Part shown: piece by piece, positions 44,456-55,010 of the stretch | Layout: every line of letters starts with the position of its first letter | Position numbering within the stretch: position 1 is the first letter of the stretch | Source of the DNA: an uncultured Ruminococcus sp. | GTDB lineage: Bacteria; Bacillota; Clostridia; Oscillospirales; Ruminococcaceae | Assembly (NCBI RefSeq): GCF_947301925.1 | Contig: NZ_CAMYUE010000013.1 | Span: forward strand, 1 to 64,000 | Length of the DNA: 64,000 nucleotides | Direction: 5' to 3' | The notes under the pieces: model-generated | Database searches by the model: none | What the model was told of the DNA's origin: nothing | The model's input: only the letters and a program-made list of their open reading frames with translations | Translations under genes and position numbers: made by a program

Positions 44456-44923
44456 TCAGTTTTTTTCATACATTATGATAGTCATTCTGTCGTTTATGAT
44501 ATGGGACTCCCCTGTTCTGCGGTAGCCCAGCTTTTCGTAGAGGTGACAGTTGCCCTCCTCCTGCATGATCGTATCAAGTCCCCAGTTATGAGTACCGTGC
44601 AGTTCTTCAGCTGCTTTTATCGCAGCCTGTGCGAAGCCCCTGCCGCGGAACTCACTCATGATAAATATGGGAGATATCCTCTTACGGCTGCCGTCCTTCA
44701 TATCAACTACACGGACAGCTCCCACGGCGGTATCGCCGTCCATAATGAAGTAGTAATAAGTAAAGGGCTGCTTCAATCTCTCCTCCACGCGGCTCACAGG
44801 CTCGTTTGCGGGACTTATATCGTAATCCCGATACTTTTCAAGGAGTTCCGAAAAGGCCTCTACCTGCATTTTCCAGAGCTTTTCGCAGTCCTTCATATCA
44901 ATACGTTTCAGCGTAATACTCAT
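44456..44923 (-). CDS. GNAT-family N-acetyltransferase
   Basis: A 155-residue GNAT protein. It starts MSITLKRIDMKDCEKLWKMQ. The acetyl-CoA motif A is seen in IFIMSEFRGRGFAQAAIKAA, and the C-terminal strand region is ECHL-like (CHLYEKLGYRRTGESHIIND). The acceptor is unknown. It is a stand-alone gene between the GHL10 lipoprotein and rpoC, on the same strand. Confidence 0.88.
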   Translation of the reverse strand: MSITLKRIDMKDCEKLWKMQVEAFSELLEKYRDYDISPANEPVSRVEERLKQPFTYYYFIMDGDTAVGAVRVVDMKDGSRKRISPIFIMSEFRGRGFAQAAIKAAEELHGTHNWGLDTIMQEEGNCHLYEKLGYRRTGESHIINDRMTIIMYEKN

Positions 44924-44950
44924 AGTATCTGCTCCTGTAAGATTATTTCT

Positions 44951-45017
44951 GTAGGGGACGACGTCCTCGGCATCCCAAAAACAAATGATTATCCGGCGGA
45001 TAATATCCGCCCCCTAC
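44951..45017. repeat. MITE/REP-like palindromic segment
   Basis: GTAGGGG (44951-44957) and CCCCTAC (45011-45017) bracket 53 bases that contain a perfect palindrome, ATTATCCG-G-CGGATAAT (44988-45004). The compact palindromic layout in an intergenic gap suggests a small repetitive element. Copy number elsewhere cannot be judged from this window. Confidence 0.45.
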
Positions 45018-45032
45018 TCCAAACTAATAAAA

Positions 45033-45062
45033 GAGCTCCCGAAGAATGATCCCCGGGAGCTT
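45033..45062 (-). terminator. rpoBC operon terminator
   Basis: Minus-strand GCTCCCG and CGGGAGC with a 12-base loop are followed by TCTTTTATTAG. It sits seven bases after the rpoC stop. Confidence 0.8.
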
Positions 45063-45067
45063 TGTGC

Positions 45068-48000
45068 TTATATCTGGTTTGCAATGGGAGCAGTTGTGTT
45101 ATGCTCGCCGTAGCCCTCGTTCTTGACTACCTCAACGTTTCTGTAGCACTCCATACCTGTACCTGCGGGTATGAGCTTACCGATGATAACGTTCTCCTTC
45201 AGACCGAGGAGGCTGTCCTTCTTGCCGCTGATAGCAGCGTCAGTAAGTGCCTTTGTGGTCTCCTGGAAGGAAGCAGCCGACATGAAGCTGTCGGAATTGG
45301 ACGAAGCCTTTGTGATACCCTGGAGAACAGGGCTGATCTGTACAAGCTGTACATCGTACTCGCCTGCGTCGATACGCTTCTGGAGATCCTCGTTGATCTC
45401 GTCGATCTTCTTGCTGTCAACAAGAGTACCGGGAAGCAGATAGCTGCTGCCTGACTCCTCTACCTTGACCTTGCGGAGCATCTGACGAACGATTACCTCG
45501 ATGTGCTTATCGTTGATATCAACACCCTGTAAACGGTAAACCTTCTGGACTTCATTGATGATGTAGTTCTGAACGGCCTGTATACCAAGGATATTGAGAA
45601 TATCGGCAGGATAGATGTTACCCTCTGTAAGACGTGTTCCCTTTTCGATCTCCTCGCCCTCCTGAACTCTTATCTTCAGGTTGTAGGGAATCATGTAGTT
45701 CTCGGACTCGCCTGTCTCGTCGTTGGTAACAATGATATTTCTTGTAGTCTTGACTTCCTCGATGTGGATCTTGCCCGATATCCTTGAAAGGATAGCTGCG
45801 CCCTTGGGACGTCTGCTCTCGAAAAGCTCCTCAACACGGGGAAGACCCTGTGTGATATCCTCAGCGTCGGCGGAAGCAACGCCTCCGGTATGGAAGGTTC
45901 TCATGGTGAGCTGTGTACCGGGCTCACCGATGGACTGTGCAGCGATTACGCCGACAGCTTCACCGACTGAAACGATATTGTTGAATGCAAGGTTAGCGCC
46001 GTAGCACTTAGCGCATACGCCTGTTCTTGACTTACAGGTGAGTACTGAGCGGATCTTGATCCTCTCAACGCCTGCGTCGATGATCTTCTTTGCGTCTGCG
46101 TCATTTATGAGCTTATTGCGTGATACGATGAGCTCGCCTGATTCGTCGCGGAGATCCTCTGCAAGGAATCTGCCCACAAGACGCTCGTCGAAGGGCTCAA
46201 CGATCTCGTTGCCGTTCCTGATCTCGAATACTTCGATACCGTCTGTAGTTCCGCAGTCGTCCTCACGGATGATAACGTCCTGAGAAACGTCAACGAGACG
46301 ACGTGTAAGGTAACCTGAGTCGGCGGTACGGAGAGCTGTATCGGCAAGTCCCTTTCTCGCACCACGGGAAGCGATGAAGTATTCCAGGATGTTAAGACCT
46401 TCACGGTAGTTAGCTCTGATCGGGATCTCGATTACCGCACCTGAGGTATTGGCGATAAGTCCACGCATACCTGCAAGCTGACGGATCTGTGATATCGAAC
46501 CACGGGCGCCCGAGTCAGCCATCATCCAGATTGGATTGTAGCGGTCGAAGTTTGCCTTCAGTGCAGCTGTAACCTGATCGTTGGTATCTGTCCAGAGAGC
46601 GATGATCTTCTTGGACTTCTCCTGCTCGGAGATATAGCCGTACTCGTACTCTGCTGTGATCTCGGCAACTTCCTTGTCAGCCTCGGCAAGAATAGTCTTC
46701 TTCTGAGGAGGTATGGTAGCGTCGCAGACAGCAACGGTAAGAGCTGCTCTTGTGGAGTATTTGTATCCGAGAGCCTTGATACGGTCAAGTACCTCGGAGG
46801 TAGTTGTTGTACCGTGTATCTTTATGCAGCGCTCGATGATATCGGAGAGCTGCTTCTTGCCTACGAGGAATGCTACCTCAAGGTCGAACTGCTTGTCGGA
46901 GTTTGTTCTGTCAACATATCCCAGATTCTGGGGGATATTCTCGTTGAAGATAAGTCTGCCCACTGTAGCGTCGATGATCTTTGATACCTTCTTGTCGCCG
47001 ATATCCTTGGTGATCTTTACCTTGATATTAGCGTGAAGTGATACATCGTGCTCGTTGTATGCCATGAGAGCCTCGTTCACATCGCGGAACACCTTGCCCT
47101 CGCCGGGCTCGCCGGGCTTATCCATGGTAAGGTAGTATGAACCCAGTACCATATCCTGTGAAGGAACGGCAACAGGCTTACCGTCAGAGGGCTTCAGCAG
47201 GTTGTTGGCTGCCAGCATGAGGAAACGTGCCTCAGCCTGTGCCTCTGCGGAAAGAGGAAGGTGAACGGCCATCTGGTCGCCGTCGAAGTCAGCGTTGAAC
47301 GCAGAGCATACCAGGGGGTGAAGCTTGATAGCACGACCCTCAACGAGGATAGGCTCGAATGCCTGGATACCCAGACGGTGGAGCGTAGGAGCACGGTTCA
47401 GCATAACGGGATGATCCTTGATAACATCCTCGAGAGCGTCCCATACCTTATTGTCTGCGCGGTCGATGAGCTTTCTTGCGCTCTTTATATTGGCGATAGC
47501 CTTCTTGTCAACAAGTCTCTTGAGTACGAAGGGCTTGAACAGCTCCAGAGCCATCTCCTTGGGGAGACCGCACTGGTACATCTTCAGCTCAGGTCCTACG
47601 ACGATAACCGAACGTCCCGAGTAGTCAACACGCTTACCGAGAAGGTTCTGACGGAAGCGTCCCTGCTTACCCTTGAGCATATCGGAAAGTGACTTGAGGG
47701 CACGGTTGCTGGGACCTGTAACAGGTCTGCCGTGTCTGCCGTTGTCTATGAGAGCGTCAACAGCTTCCTGAAGCATACGCTTCTCGTTTCTCACGATGAT
47801 GTCGGGAGCGTCCAGCTCCAGCATTCTCTTGAGACGGTTGTTTCTGTTGATAACTCTTCTGTAGAGATCGTTAAGATCAGATGTTGCATAGCGTCCGCCG
47901 TCCAGCATGATCATAGGACGGATATCGGGCGGTATAACGGGAACAACGCTGAGTATCATCCACTCGGGCTTGTTTCCGGAAAGGCGGAATGCCTCGATTA

Positions 48001-48790
48001 TCTGGAGTCTCTTCAGGAGCTTTACCTTCTTCTGGCCGCTGGGGAGTCCCACCAGCTCTGCCTTCAGGTCGTCAGCAACGATCTCGAGGTTGTTTCTCCA
48101 GTCGATATCCTCCAGCTCCCTGAACTTCTGGCACTCCTCGCACTCGCAGTCTGTGGGCTTGTTGAAGCACTCAAGCTTCTTGCCGCCCAGTGAGATCTTG
48201 CCCATTTCGATGAGTCTCTGCTTGTGGGTGTCGTATCTCTCGGGGTCGTACTCGTTGAGGAGCTTTCTTATAGCCTCAGCACCCATCTCGGCCTTGAAGT
48301 CGTCGCCGTACTTTTCAAGGTACGAGAGATACTCCTTCTCGGAGAGGAGCTGCTTCTTGAGGAGCTCGGTGTTGCCGGGGTCTGTTACGATATACTTTGT
48401 GAAGTAGAGGACCTCCTCCAGTCTCTTCTGGGATACCTCAAGCACCTGACCTATTCTGGAAGGTGTGCCCTTGAAGTACCAGATATGAGATACGGGAGCG
48501 GCCAGCTCGATGTGACCCATTCTCTCTCTTCTTACTCTTGCCCTTGTGACCTCAACGCCGCAGCGGTCACAGATCTTGCCCTTGAAGCGTATCTTCTTGA
48601 ACTTTCCGCAGTGACACTCCCAGTCCTTTGTAGGTCCGAAGATCCTTTCACAGAAAAGACCGTCGCGCTCGGGCTTCTGAGTTCTGTAGTTTATAGTCTC
48701 GGGTCTTTCAACTGCGCCGTGAGACCAGCTTCTGATCTGCTCAGGCGAAGCAAGACCGATCTTTATCGATTCAAAAGTTGTAAATTCCAT
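45068..48790 (-). CDS. rpoC: DNA-directed RNA polymerase beta' subunit
   Basis: A 1240-residue catalytic subunit of RNA polymerase. The N-terminal zinc finger is in [10 protein letters not shown] and [12 protein letters not shown], the active-site magnesium loop is [14 protein letters not shown] near residue 505, and the second zinc site lies in [20 protein letters not shown]. The trigger loop is in [16 protein letters not shown]. Length is normal for Clostridia without the large proteobacterial insertion. GGAGG precedes ATG 48790, 80 bases after rpoB. Confidence 0.98.
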   Translation of the reverse strand: MEFTTFESIKIGLASPEQIRSWSHGAVERPETINYRTQKPERDGLFCERIFGPTKDWECHCGKFKKIRFKGKICDRCGVEVTRARVRRERMGHIELAAPVSHIWYFKGTPSRIGQVLEVSQKRLEEVLYFTKYIVTDPGNTELLKKQLLSEKEYLSYLEKYGDDFKAEMGAEAIRKLLNEYDPERYDTHKQRLIEMGKISLGGKKLECFNKPTDCECEECQKFRELEDIDWRNNLEIVADDLKAELVGLPSGQKKVKLLKRLQIIEAFRLSGNKPEWMILSVVPVIPPDIRPMIMLDGGRYATSDLNDLYRRVINRNNRLKRMLELDAPDIIVRNEKRMLQEAVDALIDNGRHGRPVTGPSNRALKSLSDMLKGKQGRFRQNLLGKRVDYSGRSVIVVGPELKMYQCGLPKEMALELFKPFVLKRLVDKKAIANIKSARKLIDRADNKVWDALEDVIKDHPVMLNRAPTLHRLGIQAFEPILVEGRAIKLHPLVCSAFNADFDGDQMAVHLPLSAEAQAEARFLMLAANNLLKPSDGKPVAVPSQDMVLGSYYLTMDKPGEPGEGKVFRDVNEALMAYNEHDVSLHANIKVKITKDIGDKKVSKIIDATVGRLIFNENIPQNLGYVDRTNSDKQFDLEVAFLVGKKQLSDIIERCIKIHGTTTTSEVLDRIKALGYKYSTRAALTVAVCDATIPPQKKTILAEADKEVAEITAEYEYGYISEQEKSKKIIALWTDTNDQVTAALKANFDRYNPIWMMADSGARGSISQIRQLAGMRGLIANTSGAVIEIPIRANYREGLNILEYFIASRGARKGLADTALRTADSGYLTRRLVDVSQDVIIREDDCGTTDGIEVFEIRNGNEIVEPFDERLVGRFLAEDLRDESGELIVSRNKLINDADAKKIIDAGVERIKIRSVLTCKSRTGVCAKCYGANLAFNNIVSVGEAVGVIAAQSIGEPGTQLTMRTFHTGGVASADAEDITQGLPRVEELFESRRPKGAAILSRISGKIHIEEVKTTRNIIVTNDETGESENYMIPYNLKIRVQEGEEIEKGTRLTEGNIYPADILNILGIQAVQNYIINEVQKVYRLQGVDINDKHIEVIVRQMLRKVKVEESGSSYLLPGTLVDSKKIDEINEDLQKRIDAGEYDVQLVQISPVLQGITKASSNSDSFMSAASFQETTKALTDAAISGKKDSLLGLKENVIIGKLIPAGTGMECYRNVEVVKNEGYGEHNTTAPIANQI

Positions 48791-48869
48791 GCTACCTCCT
48801 GCAAATTTACATTTGAGAGCGGTGCGCAGCCCACAGGGCTGCGACCCGCGTATTTAATATCCGAATATA

Positions 48870-51800
48870 TTAGTCCTCGTCAGAGGGATCGTCGATGTCG
48901 AAGCTGTCGAAGATATCTTCCTCTTCATCATCGTCGCCGAAGCCGAAGTCATCTTCGTCCTCGCCCTCGTCGAAACTGAACTCGTCGTCCTTGTCGACGC
49001 TGTCGAAGTCGTCTCCGCCGTCCTCGTCTTCACCTTCAAAGCCGAAGCCGCTGTCGCCCAGATCGCTGTCGGAATAACTGGTGTTATCGCCTGTTTCCTC
49101 GTCAGCGAATGAGTCGCGCGAAGGCATGGGATCGTCGTCGTCGAAGTTCTGGGTGAGGTCGATCTCCTCCTGATTCTCGTCAAGCACCTTGACGTCGAGA
49201 CAGAGCGACTGCATCTCCTTGATGAGTACCTTGAAGGACTCGGGGATACCCGGAGTAGGAACGTTCTGACCCTTTACGATAGCCTCATAGGTGTTTACAC
49301 GGCCTATGGTATCATCGGACTTGACGGTCAGTATCTCCTGGAGGGTATAAGCTGCGCCGTAAGCCTCGAGAGCCCATACTTCCATCTCACCGAAACGCTG
49401 TCCGCCGAACTGAGCCTTACCGCCCAGAGGCTGCTGTGTAACGAGAGCGTAGGGACCTACGGAACGTGCATGGATCTTATCGTCAACGAGGTGGTGGAGC
49501 TTGAGGTAGTACATATAGCCCACCGTTACGCGGTTATCGAACTTCTCGCCTGTACGTCCGTCATAGAGTGTGAACTTACAATCCTCTGTGAATTCCAGAG
49601 CATTGGGATTTATTACCTTATCCATTGCCTTGAGCTCGAACATATCGTCCTTATGCTCGTTTGCATGGTCGTTTGCCATCTTGAAGCACTCACGGATATC
49701 GTCCTCGTGTGCGCCGTCGAATACGGGAGTCATGATGTGCCAGCCCAGAGCCTTACAAGCCATACCCAGGTGGACTTCAAGTACCTGTCCGATATTCATT
49801 CGTGAAGGAACGCCCAGAGGGTTCAGCACGATATCGAGAGGAGTTCCGTCGGGAAGGAATGGCATATCCTCCTCGGGAAGTATACGCGATACAACGCCCT
49901 TGTTACCGTGACGGCCGGCCATCTTATCGCCGACTGTGATCTTACGCTTCTGTGCGATGTAGCAGACAACGCGCATATTTACGCCTGCCGAGAGCTCGTC
50001 GCAGTTCTCGCGTGTGAATACCTTGACGTCAACGATAACGCCAGATTCGCCGTGAGGAACCTTCAGTGAGTTGTCGCGGACCTCTCTTGCCTTCTCACCG
50101 AAGATAGCACGGAGGAGTCTCTCCTCGGCGGTAAGCTCTGTCTCTCCCTTGGGAGTTACCTTGCCGACAAGGATATCGCCTGAATTTACCTCGGAACCGA
50201 TACGGATGATACCGTTCTCGTCCAGGTTTGCCAGAGCGTCGTCACCCACATTGGGGATATCTCTTGTGATCTCCTCGGGTCCCAGCTTGGTGTCGCGGCA
50301 CTCGATCTCGTATTCTTCTATATGAACTGATGTGAATACATCTTCTCTTACAAGGCGCTCGTTAAGGAGAACGGCGTCCTCGTAGTTGTAGCCCTCCCAT
50401 GTCATGAAGCCGATGAGAGCATTCTTACCAAGTGAGATCTCTCCGTCAGCGGTAGCGGGACCGTCGGCCAGTACCTGACCCTTTTTGATCTCCTCGCCTG
50501 CCTTGACGATAGGTCTCTGGTTCACGCAGGTACCCTGGTTGGAGCGCTTGAACTTGATGAGCTCATACTTGTGCTCGATACCGTCAGTATCCACAAGTGT
50601 GATCTTGTCGGCGTCAACATAGGTGATCTTTCCGTCATAGTCGGAAACAACGCATACGCCCGAGTCAACGGCAGCTTTGTACTCCATACCTGTTCCGACG
50701 AAGGGACGCTCTGTCTTGAGGAGCGGTACAGCCTGACGCTGCATGTTAGAGCCCATGAGAGCACGGTTAGCGTCATCGTTTTCGAGGAAGGGGATCATTG
50801 AAGTAGCTACAGAAACGACCATCTTAGGAGATACGTCCATGTAGTCAACCTTATCGCGGTCGATCTCAAGGATCTGATCGCGGTGACGTGCGTTTACACG
50901 GGGTCTTGCCAGCTTTCCGTCCTCTGTGAGGGGCTCGTTGGCCTGAGCAACAACGAAGTTATCCTCCATATCGGCAGTCATGTAAACTACCTCGCCTGTA
51001 ACGACGCCTGTAGTCTTGTCTACCTTTCTGTAGGGAGCCTCGATGAAGCCGTACTCGTTGATCCTTGCGAAAGTAGCCAGATAGGAGATAAGTCCGATGT
51101 TAGGACCTTCAGGTGTCTCGATAGGACACATTCTTCCGTAGTGGCTGTAGTGAACGTCGCGGACCTCGAATCCCGCACGGTCTCTTGAAAGACCTCCGGG
51201 TCCGAGAGCTGAAAGACGTCTCTTATGAGTAAGCTCGGCAAGAGGGTTGTTCTGATCCATGAACTGTGACAGAGGTGAGGAGCAGAAGAACTCCTTCATA
51301 GCCGAAGAAATAGGTCTTATGTTGATAAGAGTCTGGGGAGTAAGGGTATTCACGTCCTGAGTCTGGAGGTTCATTCTCTCGCGGATACCGCGCTCCATTC
51401 TGGTATAACCGATACGGAACTGGTTCTGGAGGAGCTCGCCCACGCTGCGGATACGTCTGTTGCCCAGGTGGTCGATATCGTCAACCGTACCCACGCCCTC
51501 GCAGAGGTTGAGGAAGTAGCTGACTGAAGCTCTGATATCGTCAAGAGTGATGTACTTGGGTGAGAGCTCGTCTGCCTTCTTCTTTACAGTCTCCTCAAGC
51601 TCGTCAGCGTCTGCTGCATTGTCGAGGATGTCCTTGAGCACGTTGAAGGACACCTTCTCGTTGATGCCGTACTTCTCGGCGTCGAAGTCAACGTAGCCCT
51701 TGATATCCACCATGCCGTTACCGATGACCTTTACGGTCTTTTCTACCATGCGGATATTGGTCTCGCCGCGCTCGTCGGTGTAGTATTCCTTTGCCTCAAC

Positions 51801-52796
51801 GGTGACGAATGCGCTGTAAACGCCTGCCTGCTCGATCTCACAGGCCTTTTCGTATGTGAGGGTCTCGCCTGCGTCTGCAAGGATCTCTCCCGTCATCTCG
51901 CTGATGATAGGCTGTGCAAGAGTCCTTCCTGCCAGACGTGAAGCTATGCCCAGCTTCTTGTTGTACTTATAGCGTCCGAAACGGCACAGGTCATATCTCT
52001 TTGCCTCGAAGAAGAGGTTGTTGAGGTGGCTGACCGCGCTCTCCACCGTGGGAGGCTCGCCGGGGCGGAGCTTCTTGTATACGTCGATGAGGGCGTCGGA
52101 GCGGTTCTTTGTCTGATCCTTCTGGAGGATAGTCTGTCTGAGGCGCTCGTCCTCGCCGTAGATCTCGAAGATCTCCTCATCCGTGCCCTCCTCGCCGAGA
52201 GCTCTGATGAAGGTGGTCAGCGGGATCTTTCTGTTCTTATCTATACGGACGTAAACAACGTCGTTTGAATCCTGTTCGTATTCCAGCCACGCACCGCGGT
52301 TAGGGATGATCTGTGAGCTGAAAAGGTCCTTACCCGTCTTATCCTTGGTGAAGGAGTAGTAAACACCGGGGGAACGGACGAGCTGTGATACGATAACACG
52401 CTCGGCACCGTTTATAACGAAGGTACCGCTGTCGGTCATGAGGGGGAAGTCACCCATATAGATCTCGCTCTCACTGACAGCGCCGGTCTCCTTGTTTGCA
52501 AGGGTAGCGGTAGCTCTCATGGCGACCTGATAGGTAGCTCCTCTGGATTTACATTCTGCGAGAGAATACTTGGGAGTGTCGTCAAATCTGTAGTCCTTGA
52601 AGTTGAGGACAAGATTGCCGTTGTAGTCGGTGATGGCGGTCATCTCGCGGAATACCTCACGAAGACCTTCCTCCTTGAACCACTTATACGAGTTCTTCTG
52701 TACCTCGATAAGGTTCGGCATCTCGAGAGGCTCGGTAATCTTACCGAAGCTCATCCTGACATTCTTTCCCAGCTGCTTAGGTGTAACATTCACCAT
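48870..52796 (-). CDS. rpoB: DNA-directed RNA polymerase beta subunit
   Basis: A roughly 1308-residue beta subunit. Visible blocks include [13 protein letters not shown], the rifampicin region [20 protein letters not shown] with [17 protein letters not shown], and the C-terminal [20 protein letters not shown]. The frame is open to 52838, but AAGGAGG before ATG 52796 fixes the start at [18 protein letters not shown]. After the conserved C-terminus (about residue 1215) comes an extra tail of roughly 90 residues made mostly of Asp, Glu, Gly, Ser and Phe, ending [10 protein letters not shown]. Such a long acidic extension is unusual. Confidence 0.98.
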   Translation of the reverse strand: MVNVTPKQLGKNVRMSFGKITEPLEMPNLIEVQKNSYKWFKEEGLREVFREMTAITDYNGNLVLNFKDYRFDDTPKYSLAECKSRGATYQVAMRATATLANKETGAVSESEIYMGDFPLMTDSGTFVINGAERVIVSQLVRSPGVYYSFTKDKTGKDLFSSQIIPNRGAWLEYEQDSNDVVYVRIDKNRKIPLTTFIRALGEEGTDEEIFEIYGEDERLRQTILQKDQTKNRSDALIDVYKKLRPGEPPTVESAVSHLNNLFFEAKRYDLCRFGRYKYNKKLGIASRLAGRTLAQPIISEMTGEILADAGETLTYEKACEIEQAGVYSAFVTVEAKEYYTDERGETNIRMVEKTVKVIGNGMVDIKGYVDFDAEKYGINEKVSFNVLKDILDNAADADELEETVKKKADELSPKYITLDDIRASVSYFLNLCEGVGTVDDIDHLGNRRIRSVGELLQNQFRIGYTRMERGIRERMNLQTQDVNTLTPQTLINIRPISSAMKEFFCSSPLSQFMDQNNPLAELTHKRRLSALGPGGLSRDRAGFEVRDVHYSHYGRMCPIETPEGPNIGLISYLATFARINEYGFIEAPYRKVDKTTGVVTGEVVYMTADMEDNFVVAQANEPLTEDGKLARPRVNARHRDQILEIDRDKVDYMDVSPKMVVSVATSMIPFLENDDANRALMGSNMQRQAVPLLKTERPFVGTGMEYKAAVDSGVCVVSDYDGKITYVDADKITLVDTDGIEHKYELIKFKRSNQGTCVNQRPIVKAGEEIKKGQVLADGPATADGEISLGKNALIGFMTWEGYNYEDAVLLNERLVREDVFTSVHIEEYEIECRDTKLGPEEITRDIPNVGDDALANLDENGIIRIGSEVNSGDILVGKVTPKGETELTAEERLLRAIFGEKAREVRDNSLKVPHGESGVIVDVKVFTRENCDELSAGVNMRVVCYIAQKRKITVGDKMAGRHGNKGVVSRILPEEDMPFLPDGTPLDIVLNPLGVPSRMNIGQVLEVHLGMACKALGWHIMTPVFDGAHEDDIRECFKMANDHANEHKDDMFELKAMDKVINPNALEFTEDCKFTLYDGRTGEKFDNRVTVGYMYYLKLHHLVDDKIHARSVGPYALVTQQPLGGKAQFGGQRFGEMEVWALEAYGAAYTLQEILTVKSDDTIGRVNTYEAIVKGQNVPTPGIPESFKVLIKEMQSLCLDVKVLDENQEEIDLTQNFDDDDPMPSRDSFADEETGDNTSYSDSDLGDSGFGFEGEDEDGGDDFDSVDKDDEFSFDEGEDEDDFGFGDDDEEEDIFDSFDIDDPSDED

Positions 52797-52905
52797 AGGC
52801 GGAACCTCCTTGTATTTTATTGCTGCCGCCCTTCGCACACAGTAACGGAAGCGGCAGAGCTGTTTTATGTTATCGTATCATCTGAAAAAATTTTTGCAGA
52901 AACTA

Positions 52906-52935
52906 TTGACAAGTCCGTGCAATGTATGCTATAAT
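52906..52935 (+). promoter_or_regulatory. Antisense promoter inside the rpoB leader
   Basis: Plus-strand TTGACA (52906-52911), an 18-base spacer and TATAAT (52930-52935) preceded by TGC, an extended -10. It points away from rpoB, across the rpoB promoter. A plus-strand terminator follows at 53031-53067. No plus-strand gene is downstream. Confidence 0.65.
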
Positions 52936-52979
52936 ATCTTGCAAAATAGCGATACTATTCCATATTGATACATTATAAC

Positions 52980-53008
52980 ATTATAATACAGATTCCGTCC
53001 CATGTCAA
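52980..53008 (-). promoter_or_regulatory. rpoB promoter
   Basis: Minus-strand TTGACA (53008-53003), a 17-base spacer and TATAAT (52985-52980): a perfect consensus. It gives a leader of about 175 bases before rpoB. Confidence 0.8.
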
Positions 53009-53030
53009 GGGACTTTGGAAAGATTTATCA

Positions 53031-53067
53031 AAAGCACCTGATTTTGAAAAAAATGGGTGTTTTTTTT
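53031..53067 (+). terminator. Possible terminator of the antisense transcript
   Basis: AAAGCACC and GGTGTTTT can pair (one G-U) across a 17-base loop, ending in eight T residues. With the promoter at 52906-52935 it would define a transcript of about 125 bases antisense to the rpoB leader and promoter. Confidence 0.5.
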
Positions 53068-53090
53068 GTATATTTTTGTATTTGCGCAAA

Positions 53091-53129
53091 AAAGTCTGCG
53101 AAGAACACACATCGTTCTCCGCAGACTTT
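53091..53129 (-). terminator. Terminator after the TraB/GumN gene
   Basis: AAAGTCTGCG plus AGAAC pairs with GTTCT plus CGCAGACTTT (one internal mismatch, seven-base loop), followed by six T on the minus strand, 15 bases after the stop codon. Separates this gene from rpoB. Confidence 0.85.
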
Positions 53130-53143
53130 GTTCTTTATTATCG

Positions 53144-54199
53144 TCAGGCCACTCTCTCCACCTTGTAGCCCCTCTGCTGAAGCAGGTCGTCAACGCCCCT
53201 GCTGCCTGCAAAATGAGCGGCTCCCACCATAAAGAAGTAGTTGTCGCCGTTTTTCAGGAACTCCTCGGCCTTGTCTGCCATTCTCTCGTTGCGGCCGTAG
53301 AGCACCACATCGAGATAAGCCGCATAATCGTCATTAAGCTCCTTGGGGATCTCGTTTTCAACATTCGACTGATCCAGAGCGTCTATATCGCCCGAAGCCC
53401 ACAGGTCGTACTGCCGTGCGAAGCTCTCGGTGTATACCGACATATCCTCGGTGCTGTCGATGACCTGTTTTATCATATAATCCGCCAGATCGTCGGTGGC
53501 GGCATTCAGCGCCTTTGCCTGTATATCAAGGGATTCCACGTTCACGATCTTCTTGCCGTCCTTTTCCGCAAGGGACAGGAACGCCGCGTCAACGCCCTTC
53601 TCGTTGATATTCTTCATCTTCATCATGGCGGCCACTTCTATCTCCGTTTCCCAGAAGCCTGCATTGTAGCTGTCCATCATATTGTTGTAGAACATATTTT
53701 CCGCCATAAAGGCCTTTGCCTTCTCGTAGGTCTCATTGGAGATATGATCCTTCACGGTGGTGCCGTCGGAATATATCAGCTTGGCATAGAAGTCCTTCAT
53801 CTGCTCGAAATCCGACATAACGCTGTTTACGTCATACTCGACGGCTATGCCGTCGCAGTTCTCATATACGTCCATGATATAGTCGGGCAGAGGAAAGGTA
53901 TCATCTGTGACCATGTGCATAGTTCCCAGCATATACAGTTCATGCCCCGTATTTTCGTCGGTGACCTTCCACATTGCGGGAGTGGCCTCCTTGACGGTGG
54001 CATATGCGTTTATATCGTTTTCTGCTGCTGAAGCAGCCTCTGTAGCGGCCGCAGTTTCCGTCTCCTGCTGAACAGAAGTCTCCACGGCAGCGGGATCAGT
54101 GCTGCCGACCTTGCCGCCTCCGCTCCTTCCGGTGCATGAAACGGCGCAGACTGCGCAGGATACCGCCGCAAGAACGGCAATGATACGTTTACTGTACAT
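53144..54199 (-). CDS. TraB/GumN family lipoprotein
   Basis: A roughly 351-residue lipoprotein. The signal MYSKRIIAVLAAVSCAVCAVSC carries a lipobox, followed by a Thr/Ala/Glu linker. The TraB/GumN (PrgY-like) domain is shown by HELYMLGTMHMVTDDTFPLP, YENCDGIAVEYDVNSVM and the C-terminal GRNERMADKAEEFL with NYFFMVGAAHFAGSRGVDDL, where the conserved GTMH and GxxH/E residues resemble a metal-dependent hydrolase site. Related proteins are proposed metalloproteases that act on peptides. The frame extends to 54220, but ATG 54199, just after the stop of the upstream regulator, is the likely start. Confidence 0.88.
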   Translation of the reverse strand: MYSKRIIAVLAAVSCAVCAVSCTGRSGGGKVGSTDPAAVETSVQQETETAAATEAASAAENDINAYATVKEATPAMWKVTDENTGHELYMLGTMHMVTDDTFPLPDYIMDVYENCDGIAVEYDVNSVMSDFEQMKDFYAKLIYSDGTTVKDHISNETYEKAKAFMAENMFYNNMMDSYNAGFWETEIEVAAMMKMKNINEKGVDAAFLSLAEKDGKKIVNVESLDIQAKALNAATDDLADYMIKQVIDSTEDMSVYTESFARQYDLWASGDIDALDQSNVENEIPKELNDDYAAYLDVVLYGRNERMADKAEEFLKNGDNYFFMVGAAHFAGSRGVDDLLQQRGYKVERVA

Positions 54200-54209
54200 A
54201 TATATCCTC

Positions 54210-54884
54210 TCAGTTCTCAAAGCTGTTGTCTATAAGATCGTAATGTGCGTCGATAGCCTTGAAGCAGAAATCAACATCGCCTGTCAGTATGCCCTGCACC
54301 ATCTTCTCATGAGCGTCCTGAAGCTTCAGTCTTACATCCTGATCGGCAGTCATCAGAAAATCATCTATCCAGCGCATATAGACCTCCGAAACTGCGTCCA
54401 TGAAGGTCATCCAGAAGCTGTTTTCGGTGGCGTATATAAGAGAATAGTGGAAATCCCTGTCCGCTGCTGTGCGGTCATCGGTGCCCTCGGACTCCTTCAG
54501 CCTGTTGAGAGCCGCTACTATTTTCAGCTTGTTGTCGGGACTGCAGCCCCTTGCGATAAGATAGCTGCACACCGTCTTTTCCATGCTTCTTCTGAATGAG
54601 CATATCTCCTCCTTTGAGGTCCTGTTCATCAGCAGCATGATATCCATGGCTTTTGCGATAGACTCCGAGATATTGTCCGTAAGGTAATTTCCCGAGCCCT
54701 GCTTTCCGTTGACTATTCCCAGTATCTCAAGTCCCCTGAGAGCCTCGCGGACGGTATTGCGGCTTATGCCCAGCTTTTCCGAGATGCTCCGCTCTGTAGG
54801 AAGCTTATCGCCCACCTTGAGCATACCGCCCCTGATAAGATCAAGTATATAATCTATTGTCTTGCGATATTCACTGTTACCCAT
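54210..54884 (-). CDS. GntR/FadR-family transcriptional regulator
   Basis: A 224-residue regulator. The winged HTH is at the N-terminus (KVGDKLPTERSISEKLGISR, then NTVREALRGLEILGIV), followed by an all-helical FCD ligand domain (DRDFHYSLIYATENSFWMTF, and DAHEKMVQGILTGDVDF) with metal-binding Asp/His positions typical of the FadR subgroup. It is co-directional with the TraB gene, with stop and start within about ten bases, so they may form an operon. Ligand unknown. A palindrome at 54952-54964 just upstream could be its operator. Confidence 0.92.
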   Translation of the reverse strand: MGNSEYRKTIDYILDLIRGGMLKVGDKLPTERSISEKLGISRNTVREALRGLEILGIVNGKQGSGNYLTDNISESIAKAMDIMLLMNRTSKEEICSFRRSMEKTVCSYLIARGCSPDNKLKIVAALNRLKESEGTDDRTAADRDFHYSLIYATENSFWMTFMDAVSEVYMRWIDDFLMTADQDVRLKLQDAHEKMVQGILTGDVDFCFKAIDAHYDLIDNSFEN

Positions 54885-54951
54885 AGCTTCCTCCTGTCAG
54901 TATTTTACTAAAATTATATCATTTATCTCTCCGCAAGTCAATGAAAGTTCA

Positions 54952-54964
54952 GTGAAATTTTCAC
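54952..54964. promoter_or_regulatory. Short palindrome, possible GntR operator
   Basis: GTGAAA-T-TTTCAC is a perfect 13-base palindrome about 70 bases upstream of the GntR gene start. FadR-type regulators bind short palindromes near their own genes; there is only one copy here, so support is weak. Confidence 0.35.
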
Positions 54965-54979
54965 CGTCCTTGCAGAAAA

Positions 54980-55002
54980 CCCCTGCCGTTTCACAGCAGG
55001 GG
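54980..55002 (-). terminator. Terminator of the PPK2 gene
   Basis: CCCCTGC and GCAGGGG with a nine-base loop, followed on the minus strand by TTTTC. Lies just after the stop at 55011. Confidence 0.75.
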
Positions 55003-55010
55003 CAAAAGCA

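Noticed and set aside
48895..49183. Ser-rich plus- and minus-strand ORFs over the end of rpoB
   Set aside because: These are frame shadows of the repetitive acidic-tail codons of rpoB.
52965..53168. Small plus-strand ORFs downstream of the antisense promoter
   Set aside because: No ribosome site, low-complexity content, and they cross two terminators; a non-coding transcript is more likely.
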